A DNA stretch of 64,000 nucleotides from Marsupella aquatica (taxonomy: Eukaryota > Marchantiophyta): NCBI GenBank assembly GCA_973895155.1, contig OZ316891.1, positions 19,158,001 to 19,222,000 on the forward strand. The letters are read 5' to 3'. Made by a program: the position numbers and the translations under genes. Under the pieces are notes generated by a model, which was not told where the DNA came from, ran no database searches, and was given only the letters and a program-made list of their open reading frames with translations. Of the stretch, positions 23,855 to 34,912 are shown piece by piece (within the stretch, counting starts at the first letter, position 1; every line of letters starts with the position of its first letter).

Positions 23855-24451
23855 TCACCGGTGTGGTGATTGCTTGAAGCTGAGTCGCTTAATCCCCGGC
23901 AAATCCACGTTGCTGTAGAGAGCATAATTCCGCCATTTGTTAGGCTTCACAGTTGCGTACTCCAGCACGAACTTTGTGCGTGCGAGCTTGAATTCTTGGA
24001 AGGCTTTGAGCAGAGTCGATTCCTCTCGCACGAGGAACCCGATCAGGAGCTTCGTTCGAGGATTGCCCCGGCAGACCTCCAGCACGGCGCGGTGAAGCTC
24101 GGGCATGGGAATGTAGAAGAACGGGGGATCGAAGATCACCACCCGGAATGTCTCGCTCGCGGGCAGGGGCTCCGGATGCCGAATGTCCCAGTAGCGAAAC
24201 CCTGGGAGATGCGAGAAACGTGTGTCGATGTCCAGCAGGCTAACAGCCCGCCCGTCGGCATTGTAGTATGCTTGCGCTATGGACGGAGCCGCAAGGCAGC
24301 AAAGCTTTGGTTCGTACGAGAGAGCCTTCGCCAGAGCGTCGACGGTGCTTGTCGTCCAGAAGTACTGTTCCAGATCGTGGCGCTCAACGAAGCCGTCGCT
24401 GAACATGTGACGCTGTGAATGCGTACTGGCTGGCACCAATTCTATCGACAT
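23855..24451 (-). CDS. Probable N6-adenine / protein-lysine methyltransferase-like protein (PF10237 type)
   Basis: A 198-residue frame starts at the ATG at 24451. It holds the catalytic-type DPPF motif at residues 108-111, preceded by a hydrophobic strand (VVIF), and an upstream DLEQYFWT segment followed by an Ala-Ala-Pro-Ser loop. This pattern fits the PF10237 group, which includes EEF1AKMT1/N6AMT2, AdoMet-dependent enzymes now mostly seen as lysine methyltransferases of translation factors. The exact substrate here is unknown. The frame stays open upstream to an ATG at 24712 (87 more codons). I prefer 24451 because the upstream part lacks homology and looks like UTR, but an organelle-targeting extension cannot be excluded. 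No intron is needed. The antisense frame 23870-24418 is a shadow. Confidence 0.75.
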   Translation of the reverse strand: MSIELVPASTHSQRHMFSDGFVERHDLEQYFWTTSTVDALAKALSYEPKLCCLAAPSIAQAYYNADGRAVSLLDIDTRFSHLPGFRYWDIRHPEPLPASETFRVVIFDPPFFYIPMPELHRAVLEVCRGNPRTKLLIGFLVREESTLLKAFQEFKLARTKFVLEYATVKPNKWRNYALYSNVDLPGIKRLSFKQSPHR

Positions 24452-27400
24452 TGTTTGCAGACAGATCGATTTTCTCGCTTTGGTTGTCGAGCGATGAACT
24501 ATCCTGAAGGATGTGTATAGTGGAGACAGGGGACTAACCTGCAATGAGCTGCGTGTGATGTGAACTGAAAGCTCTTCTTTCTTTATAGACTCCTTCCACG
24601 ATGGGTATGGCAAGAGTGGTGCTCCTTGTAATACAAGTCTTCCAAGGAAACATATCTTTCGAGAAAACAAAACTAGGGAACAAAAACAAAGTCCATCCTG
24701 AGCATTCATCAATTTCTTTCAAATTAACGTTGGTTACATGCAAACAACGAGAGGAGAAAACTGTACTGGACATTTGTCCGTTTCATTGTTTTCTTTCAGC
24801 GTTTAAGAAATACAGGAGAAGTCCACACTTGGGTTGATCAGTCCCATCCATCGTTCGATGTGAACATGTGGCGACCTTGTCAGAACGTGGTTTACGCGTT
24901 TGTAGGAGACTGTATTAGTTGTAGGTCCATTGCTTTCGTAAGGCTAAGGCTACTTCCAATCAGCATGATACTGTATCAAGTGTGAGAAACATTGCTTGCG
25001 TAAGGCTAAGGGTTTAGGATTTTGCTGCTGGTTTGGAGGTAAGGTAACTTAAGGTGCAGGCTAATGAATAGTCCACGACAACTTATTTCCGTGAAGCAGA
25101 CCCAGTTGACGAGAACAATAAACGCGCTCCCACGGTGTACCCAGGAAGATGGAAGCTCTTCATTTCGGATCGTTTCTTCAGAAACAAACACAGAGCATGA
25201 TGAGTTAGGGACTAACGTAGGCTACCTTCGTCGTCCTTGCTTTCAAATCAGAATTCTGGCAGATTTCTTCGAGGACTATCACAGTTGGGTCATGTCTGCG
25301 ATGAACTGGCTGGCCATTGATTCTTCTCTAGAAAGATGCAGTCTCACCGACGGCAGAAAGCAAAACATTTGTTTTCAGAAGTTCAAATTATGAACCCGAC
25401 CCATGATGCATTTCAGTAATTCGATGTGTGATTTTGCAGATCGATTGTGTCACCCACTCGAATGATACTGGGCCGGCTGAGCTCGAATTCCGAGTTGATC
25501 TCATTTCAGAGCTGGAATCTTCCGAAAGGAGGTCAAGGTTCCATAAGTTGGCAGTACTGATCGTCAGGTAAGGAGAGCAGAATGATTACCCTGGTGCCAG
25601 AAATGGATTCTCAAATGGGCAACTCCCACTCCAGAGGTGGTCTAAAAAACAGACCACAAGACATCCAAGGTTTTTTAACTGACACATTTTGTGATGATCT
25701 TTGATAGGGCTTACACTTACACTGAAATTAGTCTCTGTACATCACCGCCAAAGAACAAAAAACGCCAACGGGGAGACAGCATCTCAAAGGCAAAAATTCC
25801 AATAAAGGGGGGGAGACCCAAAGGCAAAAATCCCAATAAAGGAGGGGGGAAGGAAAAAGAATTTTAGTCTCTACTTAGCCCTTGGTTTCTTTCAGGTGTC
25901 TGGCTAGCACAATTGCTGCTTGTTCTTGTAAGGTGCCTCGTAGGCATACATATATGTAAGAGTTGAGTTTTACTACATTGTCACTTTTCCTTTGTGTGAT
26001 TACATAGTTACATCAAATGGTCATCCATTAGGGCAGCACCCTTTCTGACCCTCAATATTGGGTAGTGTATCTTACTTGGTATGCTCCTGCCCCCTCTGGG
26101 TGCGCTCCACTCCCCTGTCCCCCCGGGTCAAGTGTGGGAGAGGGTGTTGAGGTTAATTTGAGGACAGTGACCCAACCATGAGGGTTGGATCAATCAAACC
26201 AAAGTTACTTTACTCGAGCAGTGATGGAGAAAGGTGGCAAAGTAATAAACTAAAAAGGACGGAAGAGCATGTAATTGGATAAAATACAGGGCAGCAATAT
26301 AGTACATCTCAGTATGTAAGGGCCTTCCTCAATCCATCCCTTCCCTTTAGAAAACAAGGTGGGGACACGATGGCTCTATTAAGGAGTGTCCACCCCAACA
26401 TTTATTCACAGTTCAGATGCAAACTAAGGAAGGCTTGAACTATTCTTGCCTTGATATCTAAGTAGTTTGCATGGCTCGCCTTTGATGTCCCTTCAAACGA
26501 CCCAGGGTCCCTACTGATCAAAGCTTAAATGTTAAAGTGAATGATGGGGACATACAAAGAATGTTTCATCTTGAGCCAGAGTTGTACTCAAACAATTTGG
26601 TCTAAAGGTGGCCTAAAGTTCTGATAAAAAATTCCCCTCCCCAAAAACAGTTTTTAAAAAACAAATTCCCCCTCCACAATACCATTTACTTGAAGGGCGG
26701 GGGGCACGGGGCGGGGGGCGGGGGGCGCACAAAAGCCTTGTAAGGCGGGGATGATTGCTGTCAATATTATCATGTAAACTATGCCAATTATTGCCATTTG
26801 CTTTCAATAGATGGTCCGGCCACATGCAATCTAACACCAAACTGAGACGATTCTTGGAAAGCAAACCCGCTTTGTTTGCAGGAGGGCATAATGAATCAAG
26901 GCCATGAGAGTCTGAATGGGATGGCCAAACAGTTAAGCTCGGATAACTAAGCTCCACTGTGATGCCAGCTAGTACAGTCTTATAATCTGAATTAATACAC
27001 TTTTTCCTACTTAAACTGCACCTGTATAGATCATGCCATACAAGGGTTAGCTCAAAAATTCTATTAAGCAATAGATGTGGGAGGAAGATCTAGACTCAGC
27101 TCAGGCCATGAGTATTAACAAATCGTATTCTTATTTTTATTATCTGAGTGACCAGAAACAATTTACTTGAAAAAGATGCTTCCATGGACCGTAGACACAA
27201 ACCACACAATAAGGATGGACTAGTTAGGAATATTCCCTGTGACACTGTGAGCAAAATGCAGCCCATCCGAGCTGCAAAAATCCATGGGATGAGGTCTATC
27301 TGCGCTTCATCCTGGATTTACTTCCTGTATATAATTTCAAGTTAATATTAAAGCCCAAAATTTTCTACTTTGCTAGCTCAAGCATTAGTCCTACCAATTT

Positions 27401-29158
27401 GTGATTAAACCTAAACACTGGAGTTGTCTGTAGCCAAACCTCTTATCAAATTCAACATCGACAAAATTCTAGACAATATGAGATGTTTTTCTTCACAGGA
27501 AGTCGAACTGCATTTTGTTCCAATTCCACAAGAAAATAGTACACATAGCATTAAAGCAGAAGGAGCCCAATACACATCAGAGGTTTCTGAGTACTATACC
27601 TCCGTTTCAATAAGTCAGAGAGGGATTGAAAATGGAATGCGAGTGCATGAAGATTGCAAGTCCCAAAGGCAAATACTTGTCATTAGGCTATTGGTACGTA
27701 GAGATATCTCGTGCACCAAAAGTTTTTCCTAATTCAAAATCATCAAGTGAATAGTTTCCTTCAGCCTTTGAAAATGCTTCAATCTGTAGAATAAGGTGTC
27801 AGTTCAATCACAAGAGGAAAACGCTGCCAGTTGAAAGAGAGGGATGACATCAAAATTAAGGAAGGAAAGCAGTGACCCAGAGTCATGTCTTGGGTTTAAC
27901 CATACTCTTCTACGCATTTTAATTTTGACTCTGCTTCTAACCTCTCCTCACCTGGCCTTACCTCCTTTAGTTTTTTATTATTTAACTGAAAGAGGGGGAG
28001 TGAATCCCCGCCCAAGCATTACTACTTCTCACCTATTAAATTGGATCCAAGCTCTCCTACTTAAGTTTAACATCCTTGTGGCCAAATATTATGGTTGAAG
28101 TGAGAATCAATTGCAATGCTGGAGACTTTGCTGGATCACTTAAACCAAGCATGTCAATACAAAATGATTGTGTATCGGCAGTTCCACAACATGTTCAGCT
28201 TCTTAGTGAAGGGTTGGCATTGCAGTAAATGTCGAGGTCACCTTGGGTTTTCCCAAGCAAATTGTCATGGTGACCAAAGACGACTGAAGACTTCAGAGAT
28301 GTTTCTAAAGGGATTGGCAATCCACATCCATGACAATTTAAGAACAAAGTACAGGGGCATGGATTCAAAAATCAAGAGAAAAGGAAAACCTTCCTAAGAA
28401 ACTTTGTGAGAATTCTGATGCCTACAGTCATTTCTTCTGAAATTGGATCGCTAAAATCAAGCTACTTAACATTGGTGTCACAGCTAAAATTCAAGTCCAA
28501 AGTAGGCAATTCAAGAAAACACAGAAATGTCCAATATAATTGTCTTTCCTAGAACAACCATCTGGCTCTTCAAGAGGTTAAGGGAAGCAGCCAATTCACG
28601 GAACTGTGACATTTTTAGGGCTCTCCCCAGCCCAAGCCTCTTTCCAGGCCATATTGGATGGCTGCTCCAGTAGGGTTTTCCTCTCCCCTCTTAATTTTTA
28701 TTTTTCAAGTATTTGTTTGACGTCTACAGAACAATTCAATCAAGTTAACTTTTCTTGTGTAAGTTGCTGTTGAAAACCTCAGCTCTAAAACTGAGAAAAT
28801 GATTGACCTAAAACAGAACTTGTGTTGTGGGGGATTGTTGACTTTACCCAGAAACTCAGTGATGACTCTTGATCTTATTATTTACAGTCCTTATTATCTT
28901 GCTCATTTTCAATAGTTGGAGGAGATTGGTTCTAAATCATTGACAACAAAAGCCAGTGTCATAACAACACTCCTATTTTACTTGTCCATTGTGGTGGATG
29001 TGTATGCCATTTTGTCTATCAGGCAAGAAGCAATAGATGCAAACTCAGCGCAATGCTGGTACCTCTAATTTGATAACTGCGGATCCAAACCACTTCAATA
29101 CAACCAATCCACCCTCATCGTATCCAGGGTACAGACCGTTTTGCCTTTATAGGCAGCG
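24452..29158. other. Spacer with repeat relics
   Basis: Nothing here can be supported as a gene. At 25740-25860 a purine-rich caataaaggggg motif occurs twice, and a pyrimidine counterpart occurs near 7840, suggesting remains of one element family. The segment at 26100-26220 (gtgttgaggttaatttgaggacagtgaccc) looks like transposon terminal sequence by composition only. G-rich low-complexity sequence lies at 26695-26730. Frames at 27424-27732 and 28116-28397 have no recognised features. Confidence 0.3.
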
Positions 29159-32100
29159 ATGGGGGACATGTTTCGAGGTTCTCGGACAATCCATGGCCAT
29201 GTACTACCAAGGAAGGCTGCTGCGAGGAGTCCTAGGTCAATGTTTGGACCTGGCAGTAGAAGGCGTTGGGGATTAGAGGAGGTGGTTCTTCCTCCTCCAT
29301 CATTTCCAGTTACAACAGCTCATGCACTACATGATTTGTTGAAATGTGAAACTGAAGCTGTTAAGGAAAGTTTGGCTCGAGGCTACAAACGGCACCACGA
29401 GCTACCCAAACCACCACAATTATTGTCTAAGTTCTCTATCCGAGGAATTGCACCACCTCCTCGTAAACCACAGTGCTTTGGAGGTCAGTGCTGTGTACAA
29501 TCTTCACTGTATGAGCTTCATGCTTTTGTCATCTACTTATCTGCTGGAACGTCTAATGACTGTCAAGTACTTAGGTTTAGGTCTTGAATTGCATATTCAA
29601 CGAATCATGATGATTTCAGAATCAGCATGTCATTCAAGTCATCCATGAGTGTTCCTTAAGAGATGGTATTGTGATAACTTAGATGCCAGAGTTATGATAT
29701 ATGTCAAACTTTGAACTAGTAAAGTAGCTAGTACTGTAAATGGAGTCAATTGTAGAAACGAAATTGTCTCGTTTGTAAATCAAAATAGTTCCATGATATG
29801 TTGGATCAACTCAGTGATGATGATATGCAGTTCAAGTGATCATTCAAGTAATTTTGTATAGACAGATATAAGTTGTTGAGAGAGATTGCCCATGCTGGGC
29901 ATGAATTATAGTGCCTTGCCCCCTGAACGTGTTTGTCCAAGTTTTTTTCCTGTTTTCCGTCTTTCTCCCAGGGTCAGGTTTAGCTGCAGCTTCACTCTAG
30001 ACCATAGACCTTCAAGGTAACTTTGCTTTGCGCTTATAAAATTAGATTGAAGATAATGCATCTTTCCATCAGCTTCAATTTTGGGGGAATGGAAAGTTCG
30101 TCACCAGGTCAGCTTAATCTAGGAGCAACTAATAGTCATGAACATATAAATAAGTGGGACTACTTATTTAGTGGTTATATGTTTGGCCTACTTGTTTAGG
30201 ATCTAGATCCACTAAGGCATTTGGCAAGGAGTCGCTTCTGGCAAAATCCCCTTCCAGAATATTTGGGGGGAGCATGGTTTCCCCAGGAGCTCAATCTAGA
30301 GGGAACCAAGCCCATGGTAGTCTGAGGAGTCCTACTGAATCACGTTTGTTTCAACCGGGGTTTCAACTCAAAGGACTTAAAACACAAGGTGAGCAAGTCG
30401 GATTGCAATGCCAACTAATGAGATTCTCCCCCCAACTCACACGTAGGAAAAGATAAAGGGCTAAAACTACGCAAGTCTCAAAGGTTGAAGGTCAAGAACA
30501 CTACTACAACTGGGTGTTTTTTTGCAATAAATTGTCAATTCATATTGCTTTGACAACTTATAAAATCATTCCTCATTAATTCATAGCTTATAACAACAGG
30601 GATTCTGCTTGTGTAATGGGGGGACAAAGCCAAGCGTGAACTGGTCTAAGATTCTCATGTCAAACTACTTACATTAGGACAAGCCTACTTACAATAGGAC
30701 AAGCCTTTTGAAAGTAGGCTAAAGGAGACATTAATCTGACATAAGGTGTTATTGACCTTTCTCTTAGGAACTCGGGCTACAATAATTGAGCAACTTGAGC
30801 AATATCGATTGAATTCTCAAGCAAGAATGCAACTAAAGCAACGATCAGGTAACCAAATTAAATCAGTTATACCCAGTAGCTCTCAAGAGTAATGTATAAA
30901 AGATTCTCTCCAACAACGTCAAATGATTGACCCAAAGTAACAAAGTCACTTATATAGTAGGTATATGAACTGAAATTGAGTCATAGATAGTACCCATAAT
31001 AAAGGAGACAGCAGTAATTCCTTCCACCCTTGCAGCTGATGTTGCACTTTTGCTACACATCACCTAATTTTATTGGGAAGGCAAACTAAGTGTTGGTCTC
31101 CTTGCATGGCCCTTAACTTTATCCTGAGCAATAATCCTGAAAATGATTAAGTAATGTCGCATATTAACATTAGGCCCAACCTTAGGATTCGATTGCTCTA
31201 AACTAGTCATCATACTTCACGTTGTACAAACCAACATGTCCCTTGGTGTGCATATTTGCCAAACACTGCCATGTATGTATCTTCTTACTGAAGCAACCCA
31301 AGTTTGGCTGCATTGCAATTTCTATTACATGTATTGTAAGGTTGACATGAACGTGGACCATCCCCATGCATGTTAATAATCCATTGCACAATATCTGGTC
31401 ACTTATACATCCAGCTGTTTACATTCTTGTGGTAAATTGACGCATGTCATTTTAGTTGGTTGCTTGATACCAGTTTATCACCCTTGTGTGATTAAAAAGT
31501 GTGCCCCTTCCCAGGCTTTTTCCACACTGACTGAGGTGCATTGAACAGTTCAAAAATAGTGCACTTGGGTATCCATGCATGGGATTCTATTTTTCATAAT
31601 CTAGAGCCTACATTCTTCACTCATAAGTAGATTCGAATGAAAACAAAAAAACTACAACTAAATGGGTTGGTTTCATAAATTAGCGCGCGCTTTCCCTATG
31701 TTCTTAACATCCTATTTTCCTCCACACAGAGAGTTACTTGCTAGAGAAACATCATGAAAGACAACTATCCAAACAAGGAGCATGAGATGGTAGATGAGAT
31801 ACGGTTTCTGCATAGTCGTAAGTGACATGACCTCAAGATCATTTTCAAAATGTAATTCAGTCTCTTTGGGCATGATAATTGCACGGCAGGCTTACATAAT
31901 TTGACAACTTTTCTGCTGTGGACCATCTGAATATTTGTAATGCACCAAAAGCTCATAAAGTTCTACAGTAAGAGACTCAACTTGTACATATTTGTCTCAA
32001 TTACAAGTGGGGATACAGGTAAATAAATAGACACTTATAGTTTCCTTTGTGTAGTCAGCCTTAGTAAATCTTTTAATTTATTGTAATTTAATTGTATATT

Positions 32101-32936
32101 AATGTTGCTCAAAGCTCTTTGGTATATCACATGGCTCTTGTTGCAGAATTGACAATGTGGTCGTCATTCCACCTTGATCTGACCGCCTTGAAGTTCAGTG
32201 TCAGAATATTACACTCCTTCTGAAACTGAAGGTAATTCTAAAACTTATTTTCCAGCTAGTTGAAATTGTAAAACACATATATTATTATTGCTTTGTGAGT
32301 TGTTACAATGTCTTAGTCTAGGACACTTAAAGAGGGAAGCACTCACCATGGTTTAACAATTACAGTGTATGAAAATGGCATGGTGAATAGATTTTGGAAC
32401 TCAAAGGCTCCCACAGATGTCCGGGGGGGGGGTGGGTTTCTTCATCAACTGATGTTGGGTCAGAAGTTCATCATAGTAAGGACTCAATTGGAATTCAGTA
32501 AGTTTTAGTTGAGTTTTCAATATGTGAATGAGTTCAGTGTAACATACTTAGGTGCTCACATGTCACGCATCCAATCCATTGCATTAGTTGATATTCTTGT
32601 TGTAACTGATGGTCGGATCTAGCAGGATTATTGGAATTATGCGGAAAGGCTCGATCTCCACATTCAAATGCCAATTGTTATCATTGGCCCCATCATTGCC
32701 CTTATCCTGGTGAGTGCTAATTCAAAGCCCCTAGTATATAACTACAGAAATGTGAACAAGTCTAATCCATTCAACAAAAAGGACAATTTAAACAAAAGAT
32801 AAACGTGCTTTACTGTTGAATGTGGAACTTCATCAACCTTGGAGATAACTATTTTCAGCCTCCTCGACCCTTTTGGTTTTGGCTGGCCTGGGTGTCTTCT
32901 CAAACTTCTTTTTCTGATAGTGACAAGTCCTACTAA
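29159..32936 (+). CDS. Candidate seven-exon gene of unknown function, C-terminal hydrophobic segment, one frameshift
   Basis: Exons chain on the plus strand: 29159-29483, 30287-30388, 30768-30848, 31730-31817, 32194-32231, 32626-32709 and 32859-32936 (stop TAA). Most splice sites are good (CCCCAG acceptor, CAAG|GTGAGC, CTCTTAG acceptor, CAG|GTAACC, CCACACAG acceptor, C|GTAAGT, AAG|GTAATT, TTTTCAG acceptor). Exon 3 reads TRATIIEQLEQYRLNSQARM, a helical, coiled-coil-like segment. Exon 4 is open in one frame (YLLEKHHERQLSKQ), then in the next (HEMVDEIRFLHS), so one extra base sits near 31775-31780. The last two exons give a hydrophobic stretch (MPIVIIGPIIALIL) and an aromatic end. The total is 796 nt, or 265 codons if one base is removed. 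I do not recognise the family. The exon 5 acceptor is the weakest choice. Confidence 0.4.
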
Positions 32937-34912
32937 AGTGATTTTGTGGTTCTTTCATCGTCTCTTAGCTCATGAGTCCTTCTAGGGAGTCGTTTGAGTT
33001 ATCATACAATCAGGACGTTCCTGGGAATCATTCTATCAGGGCTTTGAACTTCAATTGAGTAGCACTTCAAGAGCAGTACTAGTCATTTCATTAGGAGTTT
33101 CTATTGGTTAAATTGGAGAAAGGCTGTCAGTTTTTGATGTAGTGGTACTGTAACTTTTACTTGGATGCAGAATATAAAGATTGAATATATCAATTAACAG
33201 ATAACATAGGCTGGGGTGTTGTGTGCTTGGCCACGACCTCTATAGATGAGGTTTTATTCCTTAAGCAAGTAATCATTGTTGTGTACAATGAGCTTTCATG
33301 CCAGAGTTACATCTTTTGCAGGCCAGCCCATAAATGCGTTTAATAGAGACATCAGTGTGGTCCTGGATGTGCCTAGGAGAATACCCCACCGTTCACATTT
33401 ACTAACCAGGTGGAGGCCTCGAGTTCAAACCTTTGCACCAGCAAAAAACTTAATAATGTTGGCCTCAACCCGCCTTGCTTGGGCCTGTGTTACATGAAAA
33501 ACATCTTTCATGGGCAATCAAGAGGGTAGGACGAGTGCATTTTAGGGGAGGGAGAGGGTGCAGTTTAGGTGAGTACTCTAGCACAAAGGCACGGAAGTAG
33601 ATTTTGTCAATTATTAGTTATCTTGCCTTAAACTTGGGTGGATCTCAAATTGGGTAGCTTGGAAGGGTAAACTGACTGTACAAATAAAGATTTAATTTGA
33701 GATAAACTGATTCTTTTTCCAATAATTGTTGGTCTTACCTGGGGTCCGTCGGGTATAGACAAGGGCCATTTTGGCTGACCTTGACAAGATTGGCATCTAT
33801 ACAATATGGGTGGACACAGATGCCAATATTTTTTTAATGATTTTTTGGGGGGTCATGCCACCTCAACTGTGCTCTGAGATGATGCAACGTGATTTTTTTT
33901 GATGTGACAACTACACTCTGAAAGGATGTGACGACTGGTACAAGTAAACTGATTTATATGTGATGATACAGTTATACTCGTCAGGACAGGGGTAGGACTC
34001 AGGGTGGGTAGGAGGCAGGTAGGATGCCTAACATGTTTTAAGCCACATCAATTAGAGTGAGGGTTAATTTATGTATCATATTGGTCGGTCATTTTATGCT
34101 CAATTAAAGAATGATAGCCAACTTAGAGCTAACAACTGAAGGTATATTGCTGAGCTAATACTCAACTAATAGATTTAACTGTGAAGATTCAACCACAATT
34201 ATCCTAGCCACAACTAGTACAAATACAAGTTGGGCATTTCTGGGCCTGATTTGGAGATGTACCATACTTCAAACATTCATTTGGCATTTTGCTGCTAAAG
34301 TTTGCACGTATCCCGGTATGTATCGAATGGTAATCTAGTATGACTTTGTTAAAAGAATCTGATATAATTGCTAGAAAACATGGGGAGGTAATACTACTGT
34401 TACAGCCAATCATTCAGATTTTGATTCCTTTTTCAGAAGAGCAAAGGGAATAATGGTTCAGTCATTGTTTCAACTCAAATCTTTGTAAAATGCACTATGT
34501 GGAGAGAATAGACCAAATGAATAGCCATGTCGAGCAAATTAATTGACAGCACAGCCTAACATTATTATGTCTTGCACATATTAATAAGTCCCTAACTTAG
34601 AAGTATTACACATATTATTAAGTCCCTAACATTATTGTGTCTTGCAGTTTCTTGTGCACAGAGGTCCTAACCACTATCATGCTCAAAGATGATGGCTGAA
34701 AGACAAGCATATGATGCTGTTAAAGAAAGTAATTATATTGGATTGATGGTCTGCATTGAGAATAATTACACCAACTTAGTCTAACTCATTACCTCATGAG
34801 GTTTCAATTGTGCCTCAATCTTGGATCATGAGAAATAAGGTCAAAACCCTTGGCATTTCCAGTTTTAGGAAGTTCACAGAATGGCTTGTGCATGCCCTTT
34901 CACAGGGCTTTC
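32937..34912. other. Spacer
   Basis: No supported gene. A GAGTTCAAACC motif at 33420-33430 resembles a Pol III B box, but I could not place an A box upstream. Direct repeats of ttaagtccctaac occur at about 34585-34630. Confidence 0.3.

Noticed and set aside
23870-24418. 182-codon open frame antisense to the methyltransferase
   Set aside because: It is the mirror frame of a gene with a clear DPPF motif and family pattern, and its own peptide has no recognisable feature.
33411-33432. GAGTTCAAACC as the T-arm of a tRNA gene
   Set aside because: No acceptor stem, D-arm or anticodon arm can be closed around it.
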